Assembly: GCA_024529925.1 (NCBI GenBank)
Contig: JAFEUB010000846.1
Span: forward strand, 2,594,501-2,658,500
Direction: 5' to 3'
Source: Ophthalmolycus amberensis
Taxonomy: Eukaryota; Chordata; Actinopteri; Perciformes; Zoarcidae
DNA length: 64,000 nt
How positions within the stretch are numbered: position 1 is the stretch's first letter; each line of letters opens with the position of its first letter. The position numbers were made by a program, and so were the translations under genes. Of this stretch, positions 1 to 12,154 are shown piece after piece. Under the pieces are notes generated by a model, which worked only from the letters and a program-made list of their open reading frames with translations, had not been told where the DNA came from and did no database searches.

Positions 1-1663
1 ATGTGTGATATAAAAGCAAACCACAAATCCAAACCAAACCAAACAAAGTGCTCATCAGTTTTTGTAAAAGAAAACAAATCATGGTGCGTTTCATGGCTTT
101 CAGTTGTGAGATGGAAACTATCGGTAGATGCCTTGTGCTGGACGACTCGACTCCTTGCCCTGGGTGGCCTCGCCGGGCTTCTGGCTCGGTTGTCACTCCA
201 GCTCAAGATCATTTCTCCACGACTATATTTGGCTTTCATCTTCCTCTCTATAATTTGTTCTCTTTGAGCATTATGTTTGCAAGTGTTTATGTGCCCTCTG
301 CTATAGACTCATGTGAACCTTTGTAGATAAGGGAAGGTGAGGAGGAGGAGATAAGGGCAGAAATGGAAGAGTTCAACCCAATGATGCAGAAGCCTGACCC
401 TTCACGCAGGTATTGAGAGGCTGCATGCAGAAACAACATAAATATCAGTACACGGGGTCGCACCTAAATCATACCTCCCCACCTACACAGTGAATCGACC
501 TGCAAATAAAGACCAGGGAGTTGTTAGGATGTCGATCGCTTTCTTTATGATGGCTTAGTGTGAACAGATGTCTGACCAAATACATATGAACTATGCTCTC
601 CAGTATTTCTCATTACTGTAAGCAAAAGAACTGATTATTGCCAACACAATCTAAGCTAAAGATAGGGATCATGTGTCAAATACAGCAGTCCAGTACGTGC
701 AACTGCTGCTGTTTCTCACATCCTCTTTTCCCATTAGTGAGACCAATCTCTGACTGATATGGAGGTTGGCAGATGTGCCCTGTGGTGCAGTCTATTTTAA
801 AACACAGATTCGTTTGGGCCTGTGTGTGTCTGCATGCTGCCTGGGGTCAATTCATCCACTGACCCGTTCCAACCCTCCTCTCACCTCAGTGTCTCAGGAA
901 ATGACAGCAGAGTGCAATCCCCCACAGTCCCTTTTCTGCCCTCTCAAACCCCCCCCCCCCCCCCCCCCCCACCATCAGACATGTTCAGATGCTGCTACCA
1001 CCTACCTGTCAGCCCAAGTCATGTCGTAAGTAGCGAGGACCTAGTGTCACACACTGAAGAGTTGCTGTCCTCCGGCGCTGAAAGGGACATGTACAGTACC
1101 GCGGAGGCCGCCACAGCTACATGTGGCGCAAAGAGCAAAGACCGCTTGAAGCAGCTACCCTACTGACATAACATTATTGTCTTTGTTTTTGAGGTGCATA
1201 GGATGAGTAGAACACGTTGAGATGTGATGACAGGAGAAAACCAACCTGGCCCGGAATAATTATGTAACACTAGATGTGGTTTAATGTTTCTAGAAAGATG
1301 TGCATGTGTTTCTTCTGTAGCTATTGAGGCAGCCATGACAGGGCCACAGTGCAAGAGAGAGGGACCACGGGAGGTGAGAGATGTACAAGGAAGTTCAAAG
1401 CATAATGAAAGTCTCTCCTCTGCTCATTCCATCTGCAGATCATTAAGAAGTCTTTGAAATGGAGGGAGAGTGTCAGGTAAAGGGAAGAAAGACATATCTA
1501 CTCCTTTCTGCTGCTCCTTTCCCTTGCATTTCTCACAGTTCAGTATTTAAATGGTTGGATTCCCCCCCCCCCTATCAATTGCTGTTTGTTGATCATGTTT
1601 GTATCTTCACAGTGTGCTTTTGGAGTGGCTGCTCCTGACTGGCCGAAGTCAGAGGGTGATGTG
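1..1663 (-). other. znf385a 3' UTR and downstream flank
   Basis: No gene is recognised here. The part next to the stop codon is the probable 3' UTR. A variant poly(A) signal ATTAAA occurs on the minus strand at 1280-1285, about 380 nt past the stop; I saw no canonical AATAAA closer, so the transcript end is uncertain. A C22 homopolymer lies at 949-970. Confidence 0.5.
949..970. repeat. Poly-C tract (C22)
   Basis: Uninterrupted run of 22 cytosines. On the znf385a sense strand this is poly-G. Confidence 0.97.
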
Positions 1664-1984
1664 TCAGTAAGGGGAGAAAAGGATTGGCCCGTGGGTGGTG
1701 CGGATGGGCCCGGGGGCAGGTCTCAGGATGGCGTGGCTGAGATGATGGCCTTGCAATAGGTGATGGTGCGGATGGTGCGGATGGTGCGGATGGTGCGGAT
1801 GGTGCGGATGGTGCGGGAGGTGCGGGAGGTGCGGATGGTGCGGGAGGTGCGCAGGATTTGCTGCACGGAGAGCCAGCTGGTTCGAGGATGCTGCAGCGGC
1901 CATTGCTGCAGCAATAGCCAAGGGGTTGTGCAAGAGCCCTGCACCCAAAACTTTGGTAAGATCCTTGGAGAAGGTCAATGAAGA
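1664..1984 (-). CDS. znf385a: znf385a terminal coding exon 8 with Pro-His-His repeat
   Basis: 106 codons plus TGA, residues 360-465. Acceptor CTTCTGTTTGCAG before TCTTCATTGACC, phase 0. It opens SSLTFSKDLTKVLGAGLL, continues with an alanine-rich stretch (LAIAAAMAAAASS) and ends ILRPAPGPIRTTHGPILFSPY, the family C-terminal signature. Between them, at about residues 405-434, a Pro-His-His/Pro-His-Leu repeat is inserted that the human protein, as I remember it, lacks. The frame is fixed by the upstream splice phase and by both conserved flanks. Confidence 0.9.
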   Translation of the reverse strand, partial: SSLTFSKDLTKVLGAGLLHNPLAIAAAMAAAASSNQLALRAANPAHLPHHPHLPHLPHHPHHPHHPHHPHHPHHHLLQGHHLSHAILRPAPGPIRTTHGPILFSPY

Positions 1985-2026
1985 CTGCAAACAGAAGGGG
2001 GTGCACAAAGAGACACAAGACGAGAG

Positions 2027-2073
<47 letters not shown>

Positions 2074-5000
2074 CATAAAATGATTGGTTCCAGAAGAAAG
2101 AACACATGGAGGGGAAACAGATATAGATCTGACTCTTGAGGTTTATGATATATCATAATGCAGAGGTTTCAGTCCAATTGAATTGTACATTTTCAGGAAG
2201 AGGACACAGCCAAAAACAGAACAACTGGCGGCTTGTGTAGAGATCAAATGAACTTGCTCTAACCACTCCAGGGACTTACAGACCTCATGTTCTCAATTCT
2301 CACTGTCTGATTTTTGGATCTCAGGTTTTGACGACTGTGTCACACAAGTGGAGTCCGAATTCAACAGTGAAACTTAAAAGGTTACCGTCAGATCAGCTCC
2401 CCTGTGCTTCTTGTGTCGGCTGAGGAGGGGGTTAGGCTTGCCCGCCATGCCGTCCCGGTGCCTTCGACTTGATATGTGCTGAAAGAAAGGAACACAGGAA
2501 CATGACTTTTTCTGGTAAGTATTTAACTGTTAAAAATGGACTCTGGAGACTAATAATGTAATTTTGAGACTCTGGATTTTACAATATGCGCCAATGAAAA
2601 GAGAATTTGCTCCATCATTATGTAATCATGCTAATTACAAAAGCACTCACAAAATGCTTGTTGTATGAAAAAGTAATCTTAAAACTTCAACAATTGCCAG
2701 TTATATTGTATTTAAGTATTATACTATTAAATCCAATTAATTCATAATATCATTGGATAAAAATACATGCATTATTTCTTCTTCCTACCTGTTTGAGTTG
2801 CAGTTCAGAGTTGACCCGCACATTGCAGATCTCACAGTGGAAGGTTCGTTCCTGAGTGTTGGGGTCCACCGGCTCCCCTCCCTGCTCTCCAATGGGCTTG
2901 GGGCCAATGCGAGGATACGACTTGATGGGGCCCAGCCCGCTCCGCGCCTCCAGGATAGTTTTGTGCTTGGTACCTGCAGACAGACAGACGGACAGACACA
3001 AGCAAAAACACAGGTCAACAATGCCATAAGCCAAGATGAAATTAGATATTTAGAAGCTAATATAATTGAATGAAATAACACATTGGAGATGCATCACAAT
3101 TTATAACATATGGGTCAAGCCTCTTCCAACTGTCTGAAGTGAAATAAGTCTGGACAGCCTTTCTCTGTAACTAATAACAGTGATTGAGAAACAGTGACAG
3201 TGACAAATATCAGGGCATGAAAAAAAAAAGAAGAAAGTACCACTGGCTTGATTCTCCAATAATTTACCACATATGCACAACATAGAGAGCATGTTGCCGT
3301 CTAAAGTTGTAATGGTATGTTTTTCCCACTAGAGGGCTGCAGTCAAACAGCTGTGCAGTTGAAGGATGAACTCAAAGCCCTCTCGAATGTTAACATTACA
3401 GTAAACGGTTGATAATGTTTGATCAGTAAGATACGGTCCAGCAGTGTTCACTGTAGTGAATTGTATTACCACTTGTACCAACATCGATAACAGCTCTGGA
3501 CTACTGAACCCTCACTGTCGAGATCAATAGTTTAGACTCTAAATGTCAAAATTTGGAAATTTAAGGCCGAGTTATTATGAGAAGCAGATTTGTCTGGTTC
3601 GAGGATGGATTTGACGTCAGACATTTGCTGCCCTGATCATGACTGTACTGTTTGACAAAATAGTTAAAATACCCTGAACAAGCTATATTACATGTAAGCT
3701 GCAGCTCTGTCTTTTGTCATACTGGGATACTAGGTACTGGATTCTGAAAGAGGATCATGTTGTGCAACACTTCATTCATACTGTGAGCAATTAAAACTGG
3801 ACTTGTTTCATTGCAGATGGGAGTGTTACATTACACACAAAACAATTAACACAACAGATGTGTCTCTTGGCAATACCAAGTAATAGTTTTCAATGTGCCT
3901 TCAATGTGTCTTCAATAGTGTCTTCAATGGATTTCGAAGCTCATTTAGTGAGAGACTCAGGATGCCTCAGTGTTCTACTGAATGAATAAGAAGGTCTTTC
4001 CTTCCAGCAGCAGTCCAATTTTTTTAATGAACACCTTTAGAGGTTCTTATCTTTCTGATGTCAATCCTGTTTTATATGGCATTGTCTGGTGTTATTTATC
4101 CTTTGTCATGTGTTTTTGTCTGTTGTGTACTGTGGACTGTGTCGTCTGTATGAGTTTTTGGGTGACAAATGAGTTTCCCCACTGGGGATTAATAACGTTT
4201 TCTAATCTAATCTAATCTAGTTGCATGTGAACTCAGACCTCTTAATGGTCTGATCACCTGCTAATGATTTTTTTTCAGCAATTCAAAAAAGATATTCTGT
4301 CAGATGTTCAATAAAAGATGTCCACCTGCACATAAAACGAATTTACAAGAGATTCCAAACTGATGCATGTTTCATACATTTACATGAAGAATTTCTATAT
4401 GCAGTGTTTTCTTAATTTGAATCAACAAAATAATCACACATTTTGTTCTTGGCTGAAAAAAAATGAGTCCTGCCCCCCCCCTCCCCCTCCCCCCACTGAC
4501 CCCTCCCCCCCACTGACCCCTATGCCTCTTGTACTCACAAAGTAAAGCATCCCACTGTCTTTGGTTCTGACTTTGAGTCACTCTCTAAAATCCCTTTGAA
4601 CAGAGGTAAAGTTACAGAAGAGAGAGAAGTGGTTGGGGTGGTGGGCTAACATGGAGGCTGTGGGCTTCACTGGGGAGGAGGGGCTGGAATGACAGATTTC
4701 GCTCGAGGCCAGAAAATGTGCTCCTGGGATATCTGTTTTTGCCTTTGTTCTATTTTGGTCTGACAATGGATGGCCCAGTGGATTTTTTTGTCTTTGTATG
4801 GTTGACTCATTGTGTAAACCAACATACAACCATACAAAGCACATTAGAAAACACGCAAATAGGCAATGGGTTGACAGGAAACTGTAGAAATAACATTACA
4901 TACACATCATTTCTCTATTTTTGCCTTCTCTGCTGTTCATTCTCACACAGAATGCCGCGCATGCTGCTCAAGTCAGCATGATGCATGTTTTGATTTTTGA

Positions 5001-5908
5001 ACCCCGCTAACATGCACAGTTTTTATTTGAGAACGAGTGAAGGTGATTGTTTCCAGATTGTTTAAACTTTTTCAACTCAATTGCCATTCAGGGTTTGAAT
5101 TTTGGAGCAAACCAGTTGATAACAAGCTGTGGCCCCTGGTCATGTTTAGAAGCTGTAGGATACTGCGTGTGTGATTTCTTTGTATTTACATGTGGATGTA
5201 CATCGTAAACATGCTGACGGACAGACGTAAAGTAACATTTATTGTTGTGTAGATTGGCAATTAATCAGCACTAGATAAAGCATGAACTGCAAAAGCTTTC
5301 CAGATGTTAATCTAACCATAATGGTTGATGTGATTGCAATTGTATTGATTAATACTTCCTCCAACCGTAAGAGGTATTTGTTGGCTGCTTTCATGTCTGG
5401 CTGAGCTGCTGCACCAAACATCACTCAAGGCAAATGGGATAGACTACACTGATGTGGGGTCAGTCCCTCGTCGTCTGTTGTGTCTCTGTAGTTTTTCTTG
5501 TGTCGGAGAGTGTATCAATAATAAAGAGTGGAGATCAGCAGACACAAACTGTGCTCACAGGGACATGAGGTCACATGGAGAGACATTGATAGAGCATCAC
5601 GGATTAAAGCAGGCGGCGGGCACCTCAGGGGTGTTTTGGCAAACATGTTGTCAGGTGTGACAGTTGTCTGACAGAATGTTGAAGCTGGTATTGTGGTGAG
5701 CTCAGCCACAAAACATATTTTTCTCTTATTCCCTCATGCAGTGGTTACCCGCCTTAACCACCCTCCTCTGCAACTGTTTCAAGTGGAAGGCTTCAGGCTA
5801 CGGGAACAGTTTTTTATCTAAATGACAAGACAAATCATGAAAGTTTGAGTGAGGCATGTGGGTGAAGAAAGTATTGTGTGTTAGCAGAGTGCTACATGAG
5901 AGAGCATG

Positions 5909-5953
<45 letters not shown>

Positions 5954-8900
5954 AGGCACCTTGACAGAGCTCCTGAACCAGTAAATCAGTGCTTGGTTAC
6001 ATAGGTTGAGCCAGACAGCGTCAAGGAAATCACTTATCTGCTGATCAGTACCCTCTGCTGGGGTCAAGTCAGTAACTGAGATGAGATGGTAGCACTTACA
6101 GTAAGAGCAGCCAGATAATAGACTGTCTTTGAATCTTTGTCAGTCAAAAGAGATTAAATAATGTCACTTTGTGTTATTTACTTATTTACATGATTCCACC
6201 TCCACACATTCCATGATATCCACAACATTGTTTTAGACACCTATTGAAACAACTTTAATTGCCTTTTCAAAATAAAAATCATCCTTCTATGAATAATATT
6301 CTAAAATAGTCCAAGCAATTATTACTTAAAATGGAAATATTCCACATCATTTCAAAGCTGTTTAACGTTAAAAGTTGTGAACTAATGAGTTTCTTCTCTT
6401 AAATTGATCAGTTTGGAGTTTTCGCTGAGTCGACTAATGTATTTTAGTATTACATTAACAAATATTTCACTATTTTGCACTTTTAGTGTATTTCTCAAAT
6501 TCCATTTTAAAATACATGAAGTTGCTACAAGGATCTTTCTTGGCAAAATTCACATTTTGTTTCCAGCAAGCAGCAGTGTAGTTTGAGTAAACGGAGAAGA
6601 ATCCTACCATAGCTGGAAATACGAGGGAGAAAGTTACATCCCCCAGAAACTCATATTTCATCAACAGAAGATCCAAGAAAGTCCCAGTTAATCTCACCTA
6701 GTTTAATTGCCAGTGAATTTCTGCAATGTGCAGAAGCACTACAGCAATTTCAACGTATCAGACGTCACAGATTAACCCACCTTTGTTGTGGGCCTCCAGC
6801 TGTGACAAGGAATTGACAGCCACCTTGCACAGTGAGCAGTACAGCAGCTTCTTTGCCTTGTCCTCTGTCTCTGGATTGGACGGGCTGGAGGCCGTGGTGC
6901 CGGCGGCTCCTGAAACAGGGGGTTCAGATCCAGGCTGCTCTGAGCTGGCGCTGCCAGAGCAGCCTGGGGAGGATGAAGAAGGGGGGTTCAGGAGAGGAGT
7001 GGGGGTGGGCAGGAGGGGGCACACCGAGGGCATGGGGGAGTCCATGGGTGGGGTAGGCGGGGTGGTAAGAGGGGGAAGTGGCCCCGGGGCCAGCAGGGGC
7101 CCGTTTAATTGTGACAGAGGCTGCGTTTCATCTGAAAATAACAAAGAGAGAAACAAAGAAAGAAATAGAATCCATGTCAAACGCAGGGCAAAGACAAATC
7201 AAAGAACTGATTTTGTGGTACATGACTCAAACAATAAAGTGTTTTACTGTTGATTTCATTGTCTTCAAACTCAGCGGTGAAGCAAAGTGCCCGTGAACTC
7301 TCTGCTATGTTAAAACACATCGCTTATCACAGCTGAAAGTGGAAGCCACGTTCCACTTACAGACGGAAGTTATTTTTATTTCCTACACTGGGTATAGGAA
7401 ATAATTGGTTAAAAAGAGGTCCTTTTAATTAAATAAATAAAGTGGATCAGAGGAGAGAAAAAAAACAGATGTCCCATATGTGTCAAATCATGGGCATACG
7501 TTTATGTTTTTTAGGCTTTTTGAAGTGTTCGAGCCAGTCTTTCACTGATGTGGTCTCATCTTATTGAAATATTTCCAAAGTGAGAAATAGGAAACAGCAT
7601 GTGCATGTTTTGACTCTTTCCAACACTTGTTGTTGTTTTTGGCTGGGTTTGAAGCAAAATAGCACTTGCTTTGTCATTAAGTGAGCTCTCCTCTCGCTCT
7701 CACTCTCCTTCTGCTCGCTCTCTGTAGTTTTAATTTCTTATTGTTGCATGTGTTTGATTGCGTGACGGCTACTCTGTAATTTTTTTTTTAACATGGAAAA
7801 TAATTATACATACTTTGCCAGACACATGTTTCTGGTCAGCCACTCATACGCAATACCTTTGGTATTCTCTAAGCAATGGTTGTTGACCGAAAAAAGACTC
7901 CCTAAATTTGGGTGGGGTATTCAGAACTCCCCCCATCAGAGGGGAGTAGCAGGCCCTTCTCCAAACTCCACAGGATGTACTGTAGCGCTGAGGACAGGCA
8001 ATGGAATCCCCCCTGGATTATGGTATTAAAGGGATAACATTGAGTATTTCTGGGAAGAAAACAAATATTGACTTAAATTTCCGTTTAAGGATTCCCATGT
8101 GTTTTGTAATTTTGTCACATGGCAGAGTCCATAGGGGTTGTGATATATTTATGTTTTTGTCCCACCCTGTGAGTTTTATGCGACTATATGATTATCTGTG
8201 TGATGTTTAGTTGCTCTGGCTGCTCCATTGCATCGTCTCTGATGAAGATGCCGTTGTGAGTGGTTTTCATTCCATTTCAAAACTCCCCTTTATTACGTAT
8301 TGGAAGTTTCCAGCTGCAAAGCTACTGGCTGCACAGAGAGCTTCAAACGCATGTTTTATTAAAAAGGTAAAAAAGAGAATAAATCTGACTCTATATGACA
8401 TTTGGGAGTCCATAAACCAGGTGCAGAGGGAGGGTAAGTGATCTTTGGAGAGTTTTGTGACTCATAATGTGTTTACTTTGCCACAAGCTGCCTGAGCTGG
8501 TTAAGTTGATTGCAGAGCTTGTACCTACCTAAGTGCAGGAAGGCAAAATGACAGAGAAGCTGATCGTTCTCTCCATAATTGTTGATGAATTTCGCCCACA
8601 CGCAGGCACGTACGCACGCACATGACTTTATTACAATGCAAAGAAACAAACCCAGAATCCACAGCGGCCATGTGGTCTGAGTTAAAATCAAGTGGGGGAG
8701 GGATGGAGATGGTTTGCCAAATAGTAATGAGGGATTTCATGATCCATGATGGCCTGGAGGTCTGCCTTACCAAACCATCACATCCAGTCACTGTTTCACC
8801 TCATACCACAGTGAATGTCTCAACACTCATCCCCCTTAGTTCAGCTTGAGGCTAACCCCTCAGGGCCTCCGTAGCCACAATAATTCACTGTCTGTCTCAG

Positions 8901-9802
8901 CAACCCAAAATTACAATTCTCACTGACCAGCAAAATATTTTTCTGTCATTTACTGACTAAAATGAAAAGCACGTAATTCTAGATTTGCTATGCGCTCCGA
9001 GTAGCTGAGAAAAATTGCTATATTTTTCTTGCACTGCAATCCCACTGTCAGAGTTATTTGAATCTCCAGAAACTAGGGATGTGCTTTAAGCCTAATTAAA
9101 CATTGATAAGGCAGTTAACTGACCTTCTTCCCTGCTAGCGCGCCTCATAGCCAAACAGAAGAAGGCATTATTCACTGGGAGAGGTCAGCAGAGGGAGATA
9201 ACTCTGTCCAGATGCTTTACACTATAGTCTGGTGTGTATTGCCTTAATCCACCTCAGGAAATTAAAGCTATGTATAGTATGCACTCCATGGGGAGAGGCT
9301 TTATTGATAAAGCCGTGGGATTCAATACAGACCAAGTCAAATTCAGAACAAACCACTTCCGCTGTGTGCTGTTTCAGTGTGAAATTAAATCTGCGATAAC
9401 TTCTTTGAAATGTAAGAAATAGTGTGAATAGAATTGCTGTGAAAAAAGTTGAATATTAAGGAGTGCCCATGAACGCAAATGTTCCTTATTGTACAAAGAA
9501 TGTAAGTGATCTCATTGAGTCGGGAACCCGACAATGAGTACGCTTTTTGTTGTAAAGTTGAAAGCAGAACAACAGAGTTATCAATCCTGGGTGTAGGTGG
9601 ACATTGTGCAGTGATGATGAGACACTTTGTTTATTTCTAATTTTGAATGAAAGTTTTGCAATTTAAACCAAGGCAAACAGATTACAAAGGCTTGCATGAG
9701 TCTTTGATTGTTGTGAGATACTGTTCCAGCTATTTTTACCAGGAGGTTTAACACAGGAGGGCATATTGACTGTGTGGGTAAGATAGTTTGTTGGTAGGTA
9801 TG

Positions 9803-9872
<70 letters not shown>

Positions 9873-10012
9873 TGTGTGTGTGTGTGTGTACCCGTTCTTA
9901 ATGATTAACGAGCTAAGAAACTCAATGCTGACCCGACGAGAGCCGAGCCTCATTCATAATGCAGTTGGGTGCCTTTTTCCCAGTCTGGCCTCCATCCGAA
10001 CTCTAAGTCACT

Positions 10013-10071
<59 letters not shown>

Positions 10072-12108
10072 CACAAATGCAACTGTGTATTAGATTATTA
10101 TGTTGATTACTTTACGTTGATTTAATCAAATGGCTCACTTCAGAGAAAAATAAATAAATTCCCTGAAATCTCCAAGACTAACAATAAATATAGACAGAGC
10201 ATGAAAAGCACATCAGCTCTGTGTAACTCGATACGATAGTCACCTCATAGCCATGCAACCCAAGCCCTCACATGAAAGTCATCTGTTTAATTGACCTTGG
10301 GTGTGTGTGTGTGTGGCTGCGAGTGTTTGTGTGGACTACAGAGCGGCACAATATCAGTGTGGTTTTAACAGGGCCCTTCATTAGAGTGGGAGTGTCAGAC
10401 AGCAGAGGGATGAAGAGGACGGGACGGAGGGAGGAAGTAAACAGCTGCCTCTCCATTGCTCTAAGCCTAATTCCCCAAAGCCAAGGGCCTCCTTTGCAAC
10501 TTTGACCGCGAACCCTTTGAGGGCTATACAACTCGTGAGCTGTTCTGATAGCCGTATGGTTAAATACAACATTCCGTTAAATACGGAACCAACAGCACTG
10601 CCATAACTAACCTGTCACTGTTTTAGCCTTCAGCAAGGTCTCAATGTGTCCTGATTGAAGCCATCACTGCTGACTGCATTTGATACGCTAATGAGAAGTG
10701 ATGCTTTATAAGGTCATTATACCAATGCTAGCCAATACTTCGACTGTATCCTAACTGAAACTCTCGGAAGTGATGTTTTATAAAATCCCAGATCAACAAA
10801 CAGACCATTCACAGGAAAAATGCCACAACATCAACAACAAATGCTTCTCTGTGTTGTGGGAGATTTGCACTGCGGGAAATCTTCAAGTCGTCCTTCCATC
10901 TCTGCGCTTGCATGTGCCTGCCCACAATGTTTGTGTATGTGTGTGTATAGGTGTTTGCATGCATTATGCATTCGGCCTACGTGTCTTTGTCAGCTTCAGA
11001 GTAACTGCCACATAGTGACCCATACTAGTGTTCACAAGCCAAATCACAGTGTCCGTCCTCCAGACGCTGCTTTCCCAGTTGAGGCCACACACAGCTGCCT
11101 GAGATCTGTTGCCCTACTATAAAGAAGAGGGACAGGATCACATTGAGGACATGCACACACACAGTCCACACTCACAAGCAAGCGAACATGCAGGCAGAGC
11201 AGGAAGAGACAAGCTTCCAGGGTCACGAGAAAGAGGCTTGGATGGAAAAAGGCATTCTTTCTCATGTTACTACTTTCAGATTTCCGTCATGGTAGGCTTG
11301 TTTTGGCTCCTCATGCTTTTGGAGCTCGCCCCGGGAATTCTCACTAATGGTGACAGGCCTGGAGCTGATCTCAGATCCCCGTCGGAATTAGAGTGAAAAA
11401 GAATGGCCCTCTTACTACTCTGGGATCAGCATAAAGAAAATCTTACATTTGATTTGTATGCATAAAAAGAGAGACAGTGATTTGCTAAGGTCTTTGCGCT
11501 AGTATGTTGTGGCCTTTTGACCTTTTTATTGGACCTGTGTTTTGTATTTTCACTCTTTGTATTTGCTCTTTGCCTCCCGGTCAATAATGTTGAAACGTCT
11601 GGTAAACAGTCAGCTACAGACACCTTTGTAAATGTCACAAAAACATGGCCGGTCTATTCATTGCCTCGTGTTTCATCCAAGGACAGAGTGACACTGAGAG
11701 AATGGAAAACTCAGCGTGGAGAAGGGCAAAGGCACACAGCAACCAGCCTCTGAATTTGCAGCTTCAAATAGGAAGATGAGAAAGTCAGGGAGAGAGAACG
11801 TAAGACTGAGACAACAGAGTCAGGGCAAAAGAGATCCTGCTAAAGAAAGAGCTTGCTCTCCGTCCTTACCAACTAATAGATGGAATATTCCAACAGTGAA
11901 TTACTGTTCATTAATGTCAGCTGCTGTCTCTGTCCTTTCAGATGCTGGCTTTGATTCTGGTCAAAGTCTTCCACAATGGTGTCATCTTTATTTCTCTTAA
12001 AAAAGTCTTAGCACCATTACCACCACCCTGAGCTCAGGCAACATGGTCTATTTTGACTCTTTGGCAAATGGTGTTGCACTTCTTAGTAAGTCACTGCAAA
12101 CACACACA

Positions 12109-12154
<46 letters not shown>

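Larger units (their letters stand above)
2974..6780 (-). other. znf385a intron 5
   Basis: 3.8-kb intron. It contains a purine/pyrimidine patch at 4475-4520 (C-rich), a retrotransposon tail near 4080-4221, a CA microsatellite at 5910-5949 and two CTCF-like motifs. No coding potential is recognised. Confidence 0.8.

Noticed and set aside
1762..1851. Regular short repeats suggesting a CRISPR-like array
   Set aside because: The units are 9 bp, directly tandem without spacers, and lie in a vertebrate coding exon.
1593..2156. 187-residue minus-strand frame across znf385a exon 8 with an Ala-Pro-Ser repeat
   Set aside because: Wrong frame: the splice phase and conserved family ends require the overlapping frame that gives Pro-His-His. 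It also reads through intron 7 and its CT tract.
3592..3610. GGTTCGAGGAT resembling a tRNA B box
   Set aside because: No A box at the right distance and no cloverleaf could be drawn around it.
6726..7253. 175-residue plus-strand frame over znf385a exon 5
   Set aside because: Antisense shadow of a GC-rich, strongly supported coding exon.
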